A DNA stretch of 64,000 bases from Cloacibacterium normanense (GTDB lineage: Bacteria; Bacteroidota; Bacteroidia; Flavobacteriales; Weeksellaceae), in assembly GCF_002943105.1 (NCBI RefSeq), contig NZ_PTPZ01000004.1:1-64000 (forward strand). The letters are read 5' to 3'. The position numbers and the translations under genes were made by a program. Below are positions 1 through 8,953 of the stretch, piece after piece. Position 1 is the stretch's first letter. Every line of letters begins with the position of its first letter. The notes below the pieces were generated by a model, which worked only from the letters and a program-made list of their open reading frames with translations, made no database searches and was not told the origin of the DNA.

Positions 1-97
1 ATTTTTTTGACTTTTTATAATCCTTAATGTTGACAGCTAAAACTATAAATTATCAAGATGGCAAAAGAAAATAAAAGTGTAAAGAATTTTCCTAATT
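1..97. repeat. Left arm of perfect hsdS inverted repeat
   Basis: Bases 1-97 are identical to the reverse complement of 2546-2642; position i pairs with 2643-i and the first mismatch is at 98/2545. The arm contains the 57-bp leader and the first 13 codons of the hsdS gene at 58. The repeat may extend beyond the window start. On the right arm it ends exactly at the hsdM stop codon. This is the expected architecture of an invertible DNA segment. I see no good Bacteroidota promoter inside the arm. Confidence 0.95.
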
Positions 98-1356
98 CGA
101 GAAGTATACCCAAATTGAGGTTTCCGGAATTCAATGATGAATGGGAAAATAAGAAGCTTGGAGACCTAATGACTTTCAAAGTAACTAATTCTTATTCAAG
201 AGATAATCTTAATTATGAATCAGGAACTGTAAAAAATATTCACTATGGAGATATCCATACTAAATTTCAAACCCTTTTTGACTTAGAAAAAGAAAATGTT
301 CCTTATGTAAATGAAGATATTTCTCTAAATAGGATTTCAGAAGATTTTTATTGTCAAGAAGGAGATGTAATTTTTGCAGATGCTTCTGAAGATTTAAACG
401 ATGTTGGGAAAAGTATTGAAATTACAAATCTTAATGGTGAAAAATTGCTTTCTGGTTTGCATACTCTTTTAGCAAGACCGCAAAAAAATAATTTTTCTAA
501 AGGTTTTCTTGGATATTTATTAAAATCTGATTTTGTAAGAAATCAAATAAAAAAAGAATCACAAGGCTCTAAGGTATTAAGCATTAATGTGGGTAGGATT
601 TCTAATATTCACTTATCCTTTCCCTCAATTTCAGAACAACAAAAGATTTCTGAATTTCTATCTCTTTTAGATAAGAGGATATTATGTTCAATGAAAATAA
701 TTGAGCAATTAAAAACCTTAATGAAAGCGAGTCGTGAAAAGATATTTTCTAAGAAACTAAGATTTAAAAACGAAAATAATGATTTTTATTCAGAATGGAA
801 AAGCACTAAATTAAAAAATATCAGTCAAATTTTTGATGGTACTCATCAAACTCCAAAATACGTCAAAAAGGGAGTTCCTTTTTATAGTGTAGAGAATTTA
901 ACCGCAAATAATTTTTCAGTTACAAAATATATCTCAGAAGAAGTTTTTATAAAAGAAAATAATAGAGTTAAAATCGAGAAAGGAGATATTTTAATGACTA
1001 GAATTGGTGATATAGGAACAGTAAAATATATTGATTGGAATGTAAATGCTTCATTTTACGTGAGTTTAGCATTGATTAAAAGCAACAACGATAATAACTC
1101 AAAATATTTAGCTCAATACATATCTTCAGATAAATTTCAAAATGAATTATGGAATAGAACAATACACGTAGCATTCCCAAAAAAAATAAACTTAGGAGAA
1201 ATTGGGGAGTGTCTATTAAAAATTCCTTGTATTGAAGAGCAAACTAAAATTGCCAATTTCCTTTCTTCCATTCAAGAAAAGATAGAAACAGAAAAGCAAA
1301 TTTTAGAAAAGCTAGAGCAACAAAAAAAGTTTCTTATGGCTAATTTGTTTGTTTGA
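58..1356 (+). CDS. hsdS: Type I restriction specificity subunit HsdS (alternative, probably silent copy)
   Basis: HsdS sets the DNA target of a type I restriction-modification complex. The 432-residue protein has the usual two halves: a first target-recognition domain (about 20-185), a helical spacer with the family signature SEQQKISEFLSLLDKRI near 190-206, a second recognition domain (about 240-390) and a matching C-terminal helical spacer (EEQTKIANFLSSIQEKI onward). The first 13 residues are identical to those of the hsdS on the opposite strand (1383-2585), because both starts lie in the inverted repeat; the recognition domains differ. The gene points away from hsdM and converges on the other hsdS with 26 bp between stops. 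I infer it is not expressed in this orientation unless a promoter lies to the left of the window. Length and domain layout are normal, so it looks intact. Confidence 0.93.
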   Translation: MAKENKSVKNFPNSRSIPKLRFPEFNDEWENKKLGDLMTFKVTNSYSRDNLNYESGTVKNIHYGDIHTKFQTLFDLEKENVPYVNEDISLNRISEDFYCQEGDVIFADASEDLNDVGKSIEITNLNGEKLLSGLHTLLARPQKNNFSKGFLGYLLKSDFVRNQIKKESQGSKVLSINVGRISNIHLSFPSISEQQKISEFLSLLDKRILCSMKIIEQLKTLMKASREKIFSKKLRFKNENNDFYSEWKSTKLKNISQIFDGTHQTPKYVKKGVPFYSVENLTANNFSVTKYISEEVFIKENNRVKIEKGDILMTRIGDIGTVKYIDWNVNASFYVSLALIKSNNDNNSKYLAQYISSDKFQNELWNRTIHVAFPKKINLGEIGECLLKIPCIEEQTKIANFLSSIQEKIETEKQILEKLEQQKKFLMANLFV

Positions 1357-1382
1357 AAAAACTCTCTCAAAATTCTAATATC

Positions 1383-2585
1383 TTAAACAAAAAGATTTTG
1401 TAATAAATACTTTTTTTGATTTTCGTATTGAGCGAGTAATTCTGTTTCTAAATTGATTTTTTCGTCAAAAGTCTTTAAAAATTGTGCTATTTCTCTTTGC
1501 TCTTCTATTGCTGGAACATTTATTTTAATAGTTTTTATATCAGATGAATTCACTGAGGTAAAAGTACTACCTTGTTCAAAAGAAGACCATTTATTTTCAA
1601 AGTATAGTAAAAACTGGTAAATAAATTCAGAATCTGATTTTTCATTGCTTTTGATAGCACAGACTCCACGTCCTATGCAAGCAAAATGTTTTGATTTTGC
1701 AACATAACCAACAGGAGCACGTACAGTTAATATTATATCCCCTATATCACATGTCTTTGTAATTTGATTTGTAAATTGTCTTGGTTCTGAAAATCTATGA
1801 ACAATATCTGCATTACCCTGTATCAATGGTAATCCTTTTTCATCAGTATTATAAGCAGATGAATCTGGAGATTGTCCCATTAAGATTGCAGATATATCCC
1901 CTAATGTCTTTTCTTCCCATTTGCTTATATATTGCTTACTTATTCTAAAGTTTTGAGTAAAAAGGTTATGTAAAAGATTTAATTTCATCTTCCGAGTATC
2001 CTCAATTATTTTCTTTTGGGTTTGGATTCTTTCATCGACAAATAATAAGAATGAAGCAATTTTATCTTGTTCCTTTTTTGAAGGAATATGAAATGAATAG
2101 CATGCATACTCTTGTAAATTAATTCCAGGTTGTCCAGATCTCATAGACATCAACTGTACCCATTTATAATAATGGATTGTTTTTGTTTGTGTAAAAACAA
2201 AATATGAATTGAACTCTTCTTTTATTTTTGCTCTGATCAAAAAACCTGCAAAGTAGAGCTTACCATCATCTTTATGATATAAATAAGATTTTCCAGTACT
2301 GGCACCAGTTCTTGCAAATAAAATATCATTTTCAGAAACTAAGTATTTATCTAAAAGTTGCCCATTGGGTGATACTGGAAATTCAGGTTTATATTTTGAA
2401 GAAGCTTCATCAATATCAGTAATTCTTATGTATCTATTTTCTCCGTCAAATTTGATTGCGGAAGCATTCATCCCATATTCAAATGAGTATGCGCAATTTC
2501 CTAAATTTGTAAACCTCCACTCACCTTCAAACCCTGGAAATCGTAAATTAGGAAAATTCTTTACACTTTTATTTTCTTTTGCCAT
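1383..2585 (-). CDS. hsdS: Type I restriction specificity subunit HsdS (copy linked to hsdM)
   Basis: 400-residue HsdS with two target-recognition domains and two conserved helical spacers (KKEQDKIASFLLFVDERI in the middle, EEQREIAQFLKTFDEKI near the C-terminus). It starts 57 bp after the hsdM stop on the same strand, so it should be co-transcribed with hsdM and define the current specificity. The start at 2585 is fixed by identity with the other hsdS start inside the inverted repeat. After the shared 13 codons, the other copy carries six extra residues before the common LRFP motif. Inversion of the repeat-bounded segment would replace this gene by the one at 58-1356 without changing the N-terminus. 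Confidence 0.94.
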   Translation of the reverse strand: MAKENKSVKNFPNLRFPGFEGEWRFTNLGNCAYSFEYGMNASAIKFDGENRYIRITDIDEASSKYKPEFPVSPNGQLLDKYLVSENDILFARTGASTGKSYLYHKDDGKLYFAGFLIRAKIKEEFNSYFVFTQTKTIHYYKWVQLMSMRSGQPGINLQEYACYSFHIPSKKEQDKIASFLLFVDERIQTQKKIIEDTRKMKLNLLHNLFTQNFRISKQYISKWEEKTLGDISAILMGQSPDSSAYNTDEKGLPLIQGNADIVHRFSEPRQFTNQITKTCDIGDIILTVRAPVGYVAKSKHFACIGRGVCAIKSNEKSDSEFIYQFLLYFENKWSSFEQGSTFTSVNSSDIKTIKINVPAIEEQREIAQFLKTFDEKINLETELLAQYENQKKYLLQNLFV

Positions 2586-2642
2586 CTTGATAATTTATAG
2601 TTTTAGCTGTCAACATTAAGGATTATAAAAAGTCAAAAAAAT
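2546..2642. repeat. Right arm of perfect hsdS inverted repeat
   Basis: Reverse complement of bases 1-97 with no mismatch. It spans the hsdM-hsdS intergenic region and the first 13 codons of hsdS. It abuts the hsdM stop codon at 2643-2645. Together with the left arm it bounds about 2.45 kb containing two convergent hsdS genes. Confidence 0.95.
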
Positions 2643-4211
2643 TTAACTTACTAATCCCAATTCTTTTAAATACTTATTAATTTCAAGATCCAATTCTGAA
2701 CGTTTCGCTTCCAATTCTTTTATTTCACGCATAACAGCAAAAATATCTATTTCCTCTTCCTCCTCAAAAGTATCTACATATCTTGGAATATTTAGATTAT
2801 AATCATTTTCTGCGATTTCTTTTAAACTTGCTTTATGACTAAATTTTTCAAGTACAGTGCGTTCTCTGTAGGTTTCAACAATTTTTTCAATATGCTGAAC
2901 TCGAAGTATATTTTGATTTTTTTGTTTTTCAAACTCTTTGCTAGCATCTATAAACAAAACATCTTCATCTTGTTCTCTACACTTTTTAAATACTAAAATA
3001 CAAGTCGGAATACTAGTTCCATAGAAGATGTTAGCTGGTAAACCAATGACTGCATCTAAATAATTTTTTTCTTTGATTAAATACTTTCGAATTTCTAATT
3101 CTGCTGCTCCACGAAATAAAACACCGTGTGGCATTACTACTGCCATTATCCCGTTTTCATCCAAATGATGAACCATATGCTGAATAAATGCAAAATCCGC
3201 TTTAGAAGCAGGAGCTAACCTTCCATATTGAGAAAATCTTTCATCTAATAGAAAAAGCTCATTACTACTCCATTTTGCTGAAAAAGGAGGATTAGCAACA
3301 ATGGCATCAAAAGTCTTATGAATGTGTTGTGGCTTCTCTAAAGTATCTTCTTGTTTAATATCGAAATTAACATAATTTACCCCATGCAAAATCATGTTCA
3401 TCCTTGCAAGATTATAGGTAGTTCTATTCATTTCCTGTCCATAAAAATCTGCTACTTTAGCTTCTCTAGCTACTCTTAAAAGTAAAGAACCACTTCCACA
3501 TGTGGGATCATAAACAGATTTTAATTGAGTCTTTCTACTTGTTACAATTTTAGCTAAAATGGTAGAAACTTCTTGAGGCGTGTAAAACTCTCCCGCTTTC
3601 TTACCTGCACCACTAGCGAATTGAGCAATTAAATACTCATAAGCGTCACCTAAAACATCAGCATTAGTATCAGATAAATTAAAGTCAATTTCATCTAAAT
3701 GAAAAAGTACTTTAGATATTAATTTATTTTTTTCTTCTTCTGTTTTACCTAATTTAGAGGATGTTAAATCTAAATCTTCAAAAAGTTTATCAAAATCTTC
3801 TTCACTAGCTGTTCCTAAAGTAGACTGCTCTATATTATTTAGTATTCTAGTTAATTCAGGAAGAATGAAATTAGATTTACCTTCTTCTTTATTGTATCCC
3901 TTTTGAGCAACATTGCTAAATAGTTCAGAAGGTTTAAGAAAATAGCCTAAATCTTCTACTATTTCTTCATAAATAGCCTCTACAATTTCTTTTCCTTCAT
4001 TAGAATTTTCATCAATCTCTTGATAATCAATTTTTTCACCAGAGTCTTCAAGAATTTTATTAGCAGTAAAATGTATTTTTTCTGAAAGATATTTATAAAA
4101 AATAAAGCCTAAGATATAATCACGAAATTCGTCGGCATTCATTTTACCTCTTAAGGTATTAGCAATATTCCAAAGTTGTTGTTCTAATTGACGTTTTTGT
4201 TCTTCTGACAT
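2643..4211 (-). CDS. hsdM: Type I restriction-modification methyltransferase subunit HsdM
   Basis: Adenine-N6 DNA methyltransferase subunit of a type I restriction-modification system; it modifies the sequence chosen by HsdS. Of 522 residues, about 5-150 form the helical HsdM N-terminal domain. The SAM-binding motif I is DPTCGSG at 235-241, and the catalytic NPPF motif IV of N6-adenine enzymes is at 307-310. Length is typical. hsdS follows after 57 bp on the same strand. No hsdR is visible, so the nuclease subunit must lie left of the window or be missing. A TAAATTTG -7-like box lies on the minus strand at 4233-4240, just ahead of the start. Confidence 0.96.
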   Translation of the reverse strand: MSEEQKRQLEQQLWNIANTLRGKMNADEFRDYILGFIFYKYLSEKIHFTANKILEDSGEKIDYQEIDENSNEGKEIVEAIYEEIVEDLGYFLKPSELFSNVAQKGYNKEEGKSNFILPELTRILNNIEQSTLGTASEEDFDKLFEDLDLTSSKLGKTEEEKNKLISKVLFHLDEIDFNLSDTNADVLGDAYEYLIAQFASGAGKKAGEFYTPQEVSTILAKIVTSRKTQLKSVYDPTCGSGSLLLRVAREAKVADFYGQEMNRTTYNLARMNMILHGVNYVNFDIKQEDTLEKPQHIHKTFDAIVANPPFSAKWSSNELFLLDERFSQYGRLAPASKADFAFIQHMVHHLDENGIMAVVMPHGVLFRGAAELEIRKYLIKEKNYLDAVIGLPANIFYGTSIPTCILVFKKCREQDEDVLFIDASKEFEKQKNQNILRVQHIEKIVETYRERTVLEKFSHKASLKEIAENDYNLNIPRYVDTFEEEEEIDIFAVMREIKELEAKRSELDLEINKYLKELGLVS

Positions 4212-4571
4212 ACATTAAGGATATAAAATATCAAATTTAAAGAAAAACACATTTAATCCAATATGGAAAATCATATTATTTAGAGTTTTTATTTAATTAC
4301 ACGATTTTTTCATATAAAATTATAACATTTATCGGAAAACTAATAACCATGATAACCAAAGAAACAGTAACCATTTGGTATACATAAAAAAAACTTCAAT
4401 TATTATGCAAAGAATAAAACCGAAATACTTTTCATTTAACTTGTTAATAATATTTCTAATTCTTAAGGTAAATTCAACCCAAAAAATTGAGTGGCAAACA
4501 TGAGCCTAAGCCCATTATTTTATCCCATATTAAAATAAAGAAGTCCAAATTTACTAAAATTTATTGATAAA
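4212..4571. other. Intergenic region upstream of hsdM
   Basis: About 360 bp separating hsdM from the LuxR-type gene. It contains the probable hsdM promoter close to 4233-4240 and a short plus-strand reading frame at 4405-4503, described separately. TAACCA occurs three times near 4345-4375. I see no RNA gene or mobile element ends. Confidence 0.5.
4405..4503 (+). pseudogene. Possible 5' remnant of an exported protein
   Basis: Short frame of 32 codons from ATG at 4405 to TGA at 4501-4503. The translation begins with basic residues followed by a hydrophobic run (NLLIIFLILKV), then STQKIEWQT and a stop, which resembles a Bacteroidota signal peptide followed by the first residues of a mature secreted protein. 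Nothing recognisable follows. It could be chance. I list it because its position, just before another secreted-protein gene, fits a truncated gene. Confidence 0.25.
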
Positions 4572-4781
4572 TCATTTCTCCATCTTCCCAATAACCACAC
4601 CCAACTGAAACATGGTTTTTACGCCATACTTCTTTTTTAGCCCCATAATTATTTTCTCTACCGCAGATTGTGAATTAATATTAAAGCTCTCATTATTTCT
4701 AAAATATTCCGCTATTTCAGTCTGTTGTTGCCCCTTTTTCAACAAGGCAATGATTTTCTTTTCTGTTGTGGTGAGTTCCAT
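4572..4781 (-). CDS. LuxR-type HTH transcriptional regulator, stand-alone domain
   Basis: Small DNA-binding protein made almost entirely of a LuxR/GerE-like helix-turn-helix: LTTTEKKIIALLKKG is the typical opening, followed by a recognition-helix region around SQSAVEKIIMGLKKKYGV. I chose the internal ATG at 4781 (69 residues, MELTTTEKK) because the frame upstream to 4814 adds only non-family residues. It is transcribed divergently from the phospholipase D-like gene at 4872 and has no receiver or sensor domain, so the signal it responds to is unknown. Regulation of the neighbouring exported protein is a guess from position. Confidence 0.7.
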   Translation of the reverse strand: MELTTTEKKIIALLKKGQQQTEIAEYFRNNESFNINSQSAVEKIIMGLKKKYGVKTMFQLGVVIGKMEK

Positions 4782-4848
4782 CTTTCGTTTGTATTTCAAA
4801 GTAAAAATAACCATTTTATTTCATATCTCAGCCAATCGAAATAATGAT

Positions 4849-4856
4849 TAAATTTG
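4849..4856 (+). promoter_or_regulatory. Candidate -7 box upstream of the PLD-like gene
   Basis: TAAATTTG matches the Bacteroidota -7 consensus TAnnTTTG and lies 15 bp before the ATG at 4872. No convincing TTTG -33 box is present 19 bp upstream, so the call is tentative. Confidence 0.35.
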
Positions 4857-4871
4857 TAGAAATACCACTTT

Positions 4872-6512
4872 ATGATTAAAACATTTACCAACTTATTTTT
4901 TACCACAGTTTTATTCGCGGTAAACTCCCAAGCTCAGACCATTCAAGAATCCGACTATACCTTAAACTATAAGGACAATAAAATAGAAGTTACCTTCAAT
5001 AAAGGCGTTTCTCTCAAAGCTTTTGACAATAAAACCCAAACTACAAAAAGAGTTGCCAGAGACCTCAACCAAAACACTTTTATTTTAGATAGCCTAAATC
5101 CTGCACAGGTCATCAAACTAGAATATACCTTTAATGACGATACTTCCAGAACAGCTAAAGCCAATTACATCGTGGCAAAATCAGCTTCTACAGGAGTAAT
5201 GAATGTCTATTTTAACCACACCGTAAACAATACACTAGCACAGTATCAAAACGCAGTAAACTTGGCAGATCAACTAGATAATAAATTAATTGATTACATA
5301 AACGCTTGTCAAAGCACCTTAGACATTGCCATTTACAACAGCTACTCTCCAGATAGTTCTACAGGTATTGCAGGGGCAATCAACAATGCCTATGCTCGTG
5401 GGGTGAAAGTAAGAGTAATCTATGACGGCAGCACTTCCAGTGTAATGATACCATTACTCAATCCTGCTATCCCAAGATTACCAAGTCCTACAACTTCTGA
5501 CTATGGTATTATGCACAATAAATTTGTCATTTTCGATGCCGACAGCTCAGACCCGAACACCCCTTGGGTGTGGACGGGTTCTACCAACTGGACAGCCGTT
5601 CAGATTGATGGACCCGATAAAAACAATGCTATTGCCATTCAAGACCAAGCATTAGCCCAAGCCTACAAAACAGAGTTCGAAGAAATGTGGGGTTCCAATA
5701 CCCTCACACCAAATACCACCATATCAAAATTCGGACCTTATAAAACCGACAATACCCCTCACAATTTCGTCATTGGGGGAAAAGTAGTCAATGCCTATTT
5801 CAGCCCTTCTGATGGAGTAACAGCAAAAATCATAAACGTAATCAACTCAGCCAATACAGACATAGAAATTGCAGATATGCTCATCACTAGAGACGATATC
5901 CGCGATGCACTAATCAATAAATACAACACAGGCTTATCAACCATCAATGCAGTTTTCGACAGCCAAAACCCAACGGGCAATGATTTTGCAGCGCTGCAAT
6001 CGGCCATTGGCACTACCAAAGTGGTTAAATATTCAGGCTCTGGAATCCTCCATCATAAATTCATGTTGGTAGACAATTACAATGCAGGTTCTGACCCTCA
6101 AGTCTTAACCGGTTCTCACAACTGGTCTACTTCCGCAGAAACTAGAAATGACGAAAACACTCTCATCATTCACGATAAAATTGTAACCGACCAATATTTC
6201 CAAGCATTCGCATACCTCTACAATTTCGCAGGAGGCGTTCTCAATGCTACAGAATTTGCACAGCAGAATCATCAGCTTATTGCATATCCAAACCCAACTA
6301 CTGATATCGCTTACATCAAATCAGATAGCCGTACAGCCAACCAAAGTGGTTCTTATACCATCTTTAACGTTGCAGGGAACAAAATCCTAGAGAAAAACTT
6401 TACTCAACTAAAAGACACCCCAATAGACCTTACAACATATCCAAAAGGCCTATACTTCATCAATCTAAAAATCGGAGACAAAACCTACCAGACAAAACTC
6501 CTAAAAAAATAA
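4872..6512 (+). CDS. Secreted phospholipase D-like protein with T9SS sorting domain
   Basis: 546 residues: a signal peptide (about 1-22, ending NSQAQ), an N-terminal beta-rich part, two phospholipase D-like modules and a C-terminal type IX secretion (type A) domain from about 470, with the AYPNP start and a basic KLLKK end. Each PLD module has an H-x-K-x4-D core: MHNKFVIFD near 213-221, followed by GSTNW, and HHKFMLVDN near 394-402, followed by GSHNWS. Proteins with this pair can be phosphodiesterases or nucleases, and I cannot tell which substrate is used. It should be exported to the surface or medium. A small membrane protein starts 18 bp after its stop, suggesting an operon. Confidence 0.88.
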   Translation: MIKTFTNLFFTTVLFAVNSQAQTIQESDYTLNYKDNKIEVTFNKGVSLKAFDNKTQTTKRVARDLNQNTFILDSLNPAQVIKLEYTFNDDTSRTAKANYIVAKSASTGVMNVYFNHTVNNTLAQYQNAVNLADQLDNKLIDYINACQSTLDIAIYNSYSPDSSTGIAGAINNAYARGVKVRVIYDGSTSSVMIPLLNPAIPRLPSPTTSDYGIMHNKFVIFDADSSDPNTPWVWTGSTNWTAVQIDGPDKNNAIAIQDQALAQAYKTEFEEMWGSNTLTPNTTISKFGPYKTDNTPHNFVIGGKVVNAYFSPSDGVTAKIINVINSANTDIEIADMLITRDDIRDALINKYNTGLSTINAVFDSQNPTGNDFAALQSAIGTTKVVKYSGSGILHHKFMLVDNYNAGSDPQVLTGSHNWSTSAETRNDENTLIIHDKIVTDQYFQAFAYLYNFAGGVLNATEFAQQNHQLIAYPNPTTDIAYIKSDSRTANQSGSYTIFNVAGNKILEKNFTQLKDTPIDLTTYPKGLYFINLKIGDKTYQTKLLKK

Positions 6513-6530
6513 CCAAAACTTATCTTAACC

Positions 6531-6743
6531 ATGAATTCAGAAGCTTCATCAGCTATTGTAGGATTATTCATACTTGGCATAGTATTTTTGATATGGTTTT
6601 TACCAATACTAAGCATCATGCTTTCAAGCCGTGCATCTAAATCAGAAAAACTTGCATGGATAATAGCGGTTTTATTTATATCATGGTTTGCTTGGTTATT
6701 TTACCTACTATTAGCCCCAATAAGTAAACGAAACAAAAATTAA
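6531..6743 (+). CDS. Small two-helix membrane protein
   Basis: 70 residues with two hydrophobic segments (about 8-32 and 43-63) separated by a short polar loop with SRASKSEKLAW. The pattern resembles the PLDc_N family of short membrane domains, but I am not certain. It follows the secreted PLD-like gene after 18 bp and is followed by a strong terminator, so the two are probably one transcript. Function unknown. Confidence 0.65.
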   Translation: MNSEASSAIVGLFILGIVFLIWFLPILSIMLSSRASKSEKLAWIIAVLFISWFAWLFYLLLAPISKRNKN

Positions 6744-6770
6744 TATTACAATTTCCGTTTTTAATAACTA

Positions 6771-6800
6771 AAAAATCTATCTCCTTCGAGATAGATTTTT
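6771..6800 (+). terminator. Intrinsic terminator
   Basis: Perfect 13-bp stem (AAAAATCTATCTC with its complement) around a CTTC loop, ending in a T run. It closes the PLD-like operon. Confidence 0.9.
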
Positions 6801-7021
6801 TTATGAATTTTCCACATTTAACACAAAATATACATTTTCAGTTTTTTAACTTAATTTATTTTGTATAAATTTGTTGGAAACTAATAAGCTGAAAGTCAAA
6901 ATCCAAACATAAACAATTAGTTACAATCACTTATAAATAACTTTCAGATTGTAATTACTTTAGATTTATATTTCGCCTATTTTTGAGTTATCTGTAATGC
7001 AACCAAATCCCAAAATCAAGA

Positions 7022-8953
7022 ATGTATCTAGCCTATATAAAAGTTGAAAATTACAAAGGAATTGAACTAATTGAAACAGAGTTTGATCCTAAATTAAATA
7101 TAATTATCGGAGAAAATGGATGTGGTAAATCTGCAATTATTGATGCAATCAGACTATTATATAACATTGGAGAACCAATAAGAGAAATATCAGTGTCATT
7201 CGATGATTTTCATCAAAAAATAGTGGAGGTTTCAGGCAAAAAAACAATTCAAAAATCTACTATAGTTACAATAACATATATTTTTAAAGGTTTATCGACT
7301 CATCAAAAAGGAGCTTTCTATGAATATATGGTTATTGACCCTAGTAAGATTGAGGATGATTATGCGAAAATTTCTATTTCTTATGAAGACAAAGGGGATG
7401 GGAAATATCCTTATTTTTCATATAACACTGGTAATATAGATGGTCAAAAAGCTGATTATAAAACCTTTGAATTATTTCAACATTATTATTTAGGCGCGTT
7501 AAGAGATAGTACTAGAGATTTATTGAGCACTAGAAACAATATCCTTGGTAAAGTAATTAAAAGATTCGTAAAGAGAGAAGGTTCAGAAGCAGATATTGAA
7601 CAAATAATAAAAAATGCAAATTCTCAATTATTAGCTCGTAATGAAGTTAAAAATACAAGGGATGGGGTTAATACCAATCTTGAGAATATTTTCAAAAAGG
7701 TTATTGATAATAAAATTGGACTTAGAATAGAAGAAGCAAAAACAGAATATATCGTCAATGCTATTAAACCATATCTTCCACACAATAGAACAACATTAAT
7801 TGATGAGGGGTTTCATCTTTGGCAAAATAGCTTAGGATTAAATAACCTCATTTATATAGCTGTTGTTTTGGGCGATATTAAGGAACAAATTAAAGATAAT
7901 GGGCTACCGCATTTTGCCTTACTTATTGAGGAACCAGAATCTCATCTTCATCCGCAATTACAATTAAGCTTATACAACTTCCTGAACAACGCTAATGCAA
8001 CAGAAAACAGCCAATTATTTATAACCACTCACTCACCTACTTTAACATCTAAAGTTCCTCTTAAAAATCTTATTTTATTAGAATCAGGCAAAGCCACAAA
8101 ACTTGATAAACAATTTCAAAATAGAGAAATTGAAAAAATCATTGAAGACACAACAAAAAGTAAAGTCTTATTAGATGCTGATTTTGAAAATAGGATGAAA
8201 AAACTTCAAAGATATATTGATGTCACAAAATCTCAACTTTTATATGCTAAATCAATACTTTTTATTGAAGGTATTTCAGAAGAGTTATTAGTGTCAGCTT
8301 TTACACAATTGGAAGATTATAGCCTAGAAGATTATAGGACTGAAATTGTAAATGTAAGTGGAACATCATTTTATCCTTTTTTATATCTTTTCAATCATTT
8401 AAATCCCATAGAAAGAATAAATAAACCAATCTCTGTAATTACTGATGACGATAGATTTACAGATTCTAAAAAAGCAGATTACAGCTTTGATAAATTAATA
8501 GATAACACTGCAATTCTTGACTCATTAGATGATTCCATACAAAATGGCAATGCGGTTTCGAGAATAAAGAATTTAAATTCTGTAAAAAATAGTGCAGACA
8601 ACATTAAGATATTTGAATCATTTAAAACACTCGAGTACGAAATAGCATTACACAATGTTATTGATGACAGAAGAAATTTTAAAGACAACTTTTTAGTAAA
8701 ATATATTGACACAATTGACAATGATAAAATGAACAAAATAATTGCCTATATGGCGACATTACCAAATGATATTATGTCAAATGAAGAAAAAAGAAAGGTT
8801 GCAATCTTATTATGGAAATGTTTTCCAACTAAGGCAGAATTTGCTCAGGATTTTTCAATTCATATTATTGAAAATTTAGCCGATGCTAAATCAACTTTTA
8901 AAGTTCCAACATACATATTAAATGCTCTTACACATTTAAAAAACGGATTGTAA
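7022..8953 (+). CDS. OLD-family ATP-dependent nuclease, GajA-like (Gabija-type defence)
   Basis: 643 residues in the order AAA/ABC-type ATPase then TOPRIM nuclease. Walker A is GENGCGKS at 30-37; Walker B is LLIEEPESHLHPQ near 302-314, followed by the TTHSPTL switch region. The TOPRIM domain has its catalytic glutamate in FIEGISEE (about 415-422) and its acidic cluster in ITDDDRF (about 473-479). The next gene, a UvrD-like helicase, overlaps its stop by one base (TAATG). An OLD nuclease coupled to a UvrD-like helicase is the defining pair of the Gabija anti-phage system and of class 2 OLD proteins. Both proteins here are somewhat longer than the Bacillus GajA and GajB (578 and 494 residues), so I call it Gabija-like. 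Confidence 0.85.
   Translation: MYLAYIKVENYKGIELIETEFDPKLNIIIGENGCGKSAIIDAIRLLYNIGEPIREISVSFDDFHQKIVEVSGKKTIQKSTIVTITYIFKGLSTHQKGAFYEYMVIDPSKIEDDYAKISISYEDKGDGKYPYFSYNTGNIDGQKADYKTFELFQHYYLGALRDSTRDLLSTRNNILGKVIKRFVKREGSEADIEQIIKNANSQLLARNEVKNTRDGVNTNLENIFKKVIDNKIGLRIEEAKTEYIVNAIKPYLPHNRTTLIDEGFHLWQNSLGLNNLIYIAVVLGDIKEQIKDNGLPHFALLIEEPESHLHPQLQLSLYNFLNNANATENSQLFITTHSPTLTSKVPLKNLILLESGKATKLDKQFQNREIEKIIEDTTKSKVLLDADFENRMKKLQRYIDVTKSQLLYAKSILFIEGISEELLVSAFTQLEDYSLEDYRTEIVNVSGTSFYPFLYLFNHLNPIERINKPISVITDDDRFTDSKKADYSFDKLIDNTAILDSLDDSIQNGNAVSRIKNLNSVKNSADNIKIFESFKTLEYEIALHNVIDDRRNFKDNFLVKYIDTIDNDKMNKIIAYMATLPNDIMSNEEKRKVAILLWKCFPTKAEFAQDFSIHIIENLADAKSTFKVPTYILNALTHLKNGL

Noticed and set aside
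2365-2619. Plus-strand frame of 84 codons across the hsdS start
   Set aside because: Antisense to hsdS and its repeat arm, without domain features.
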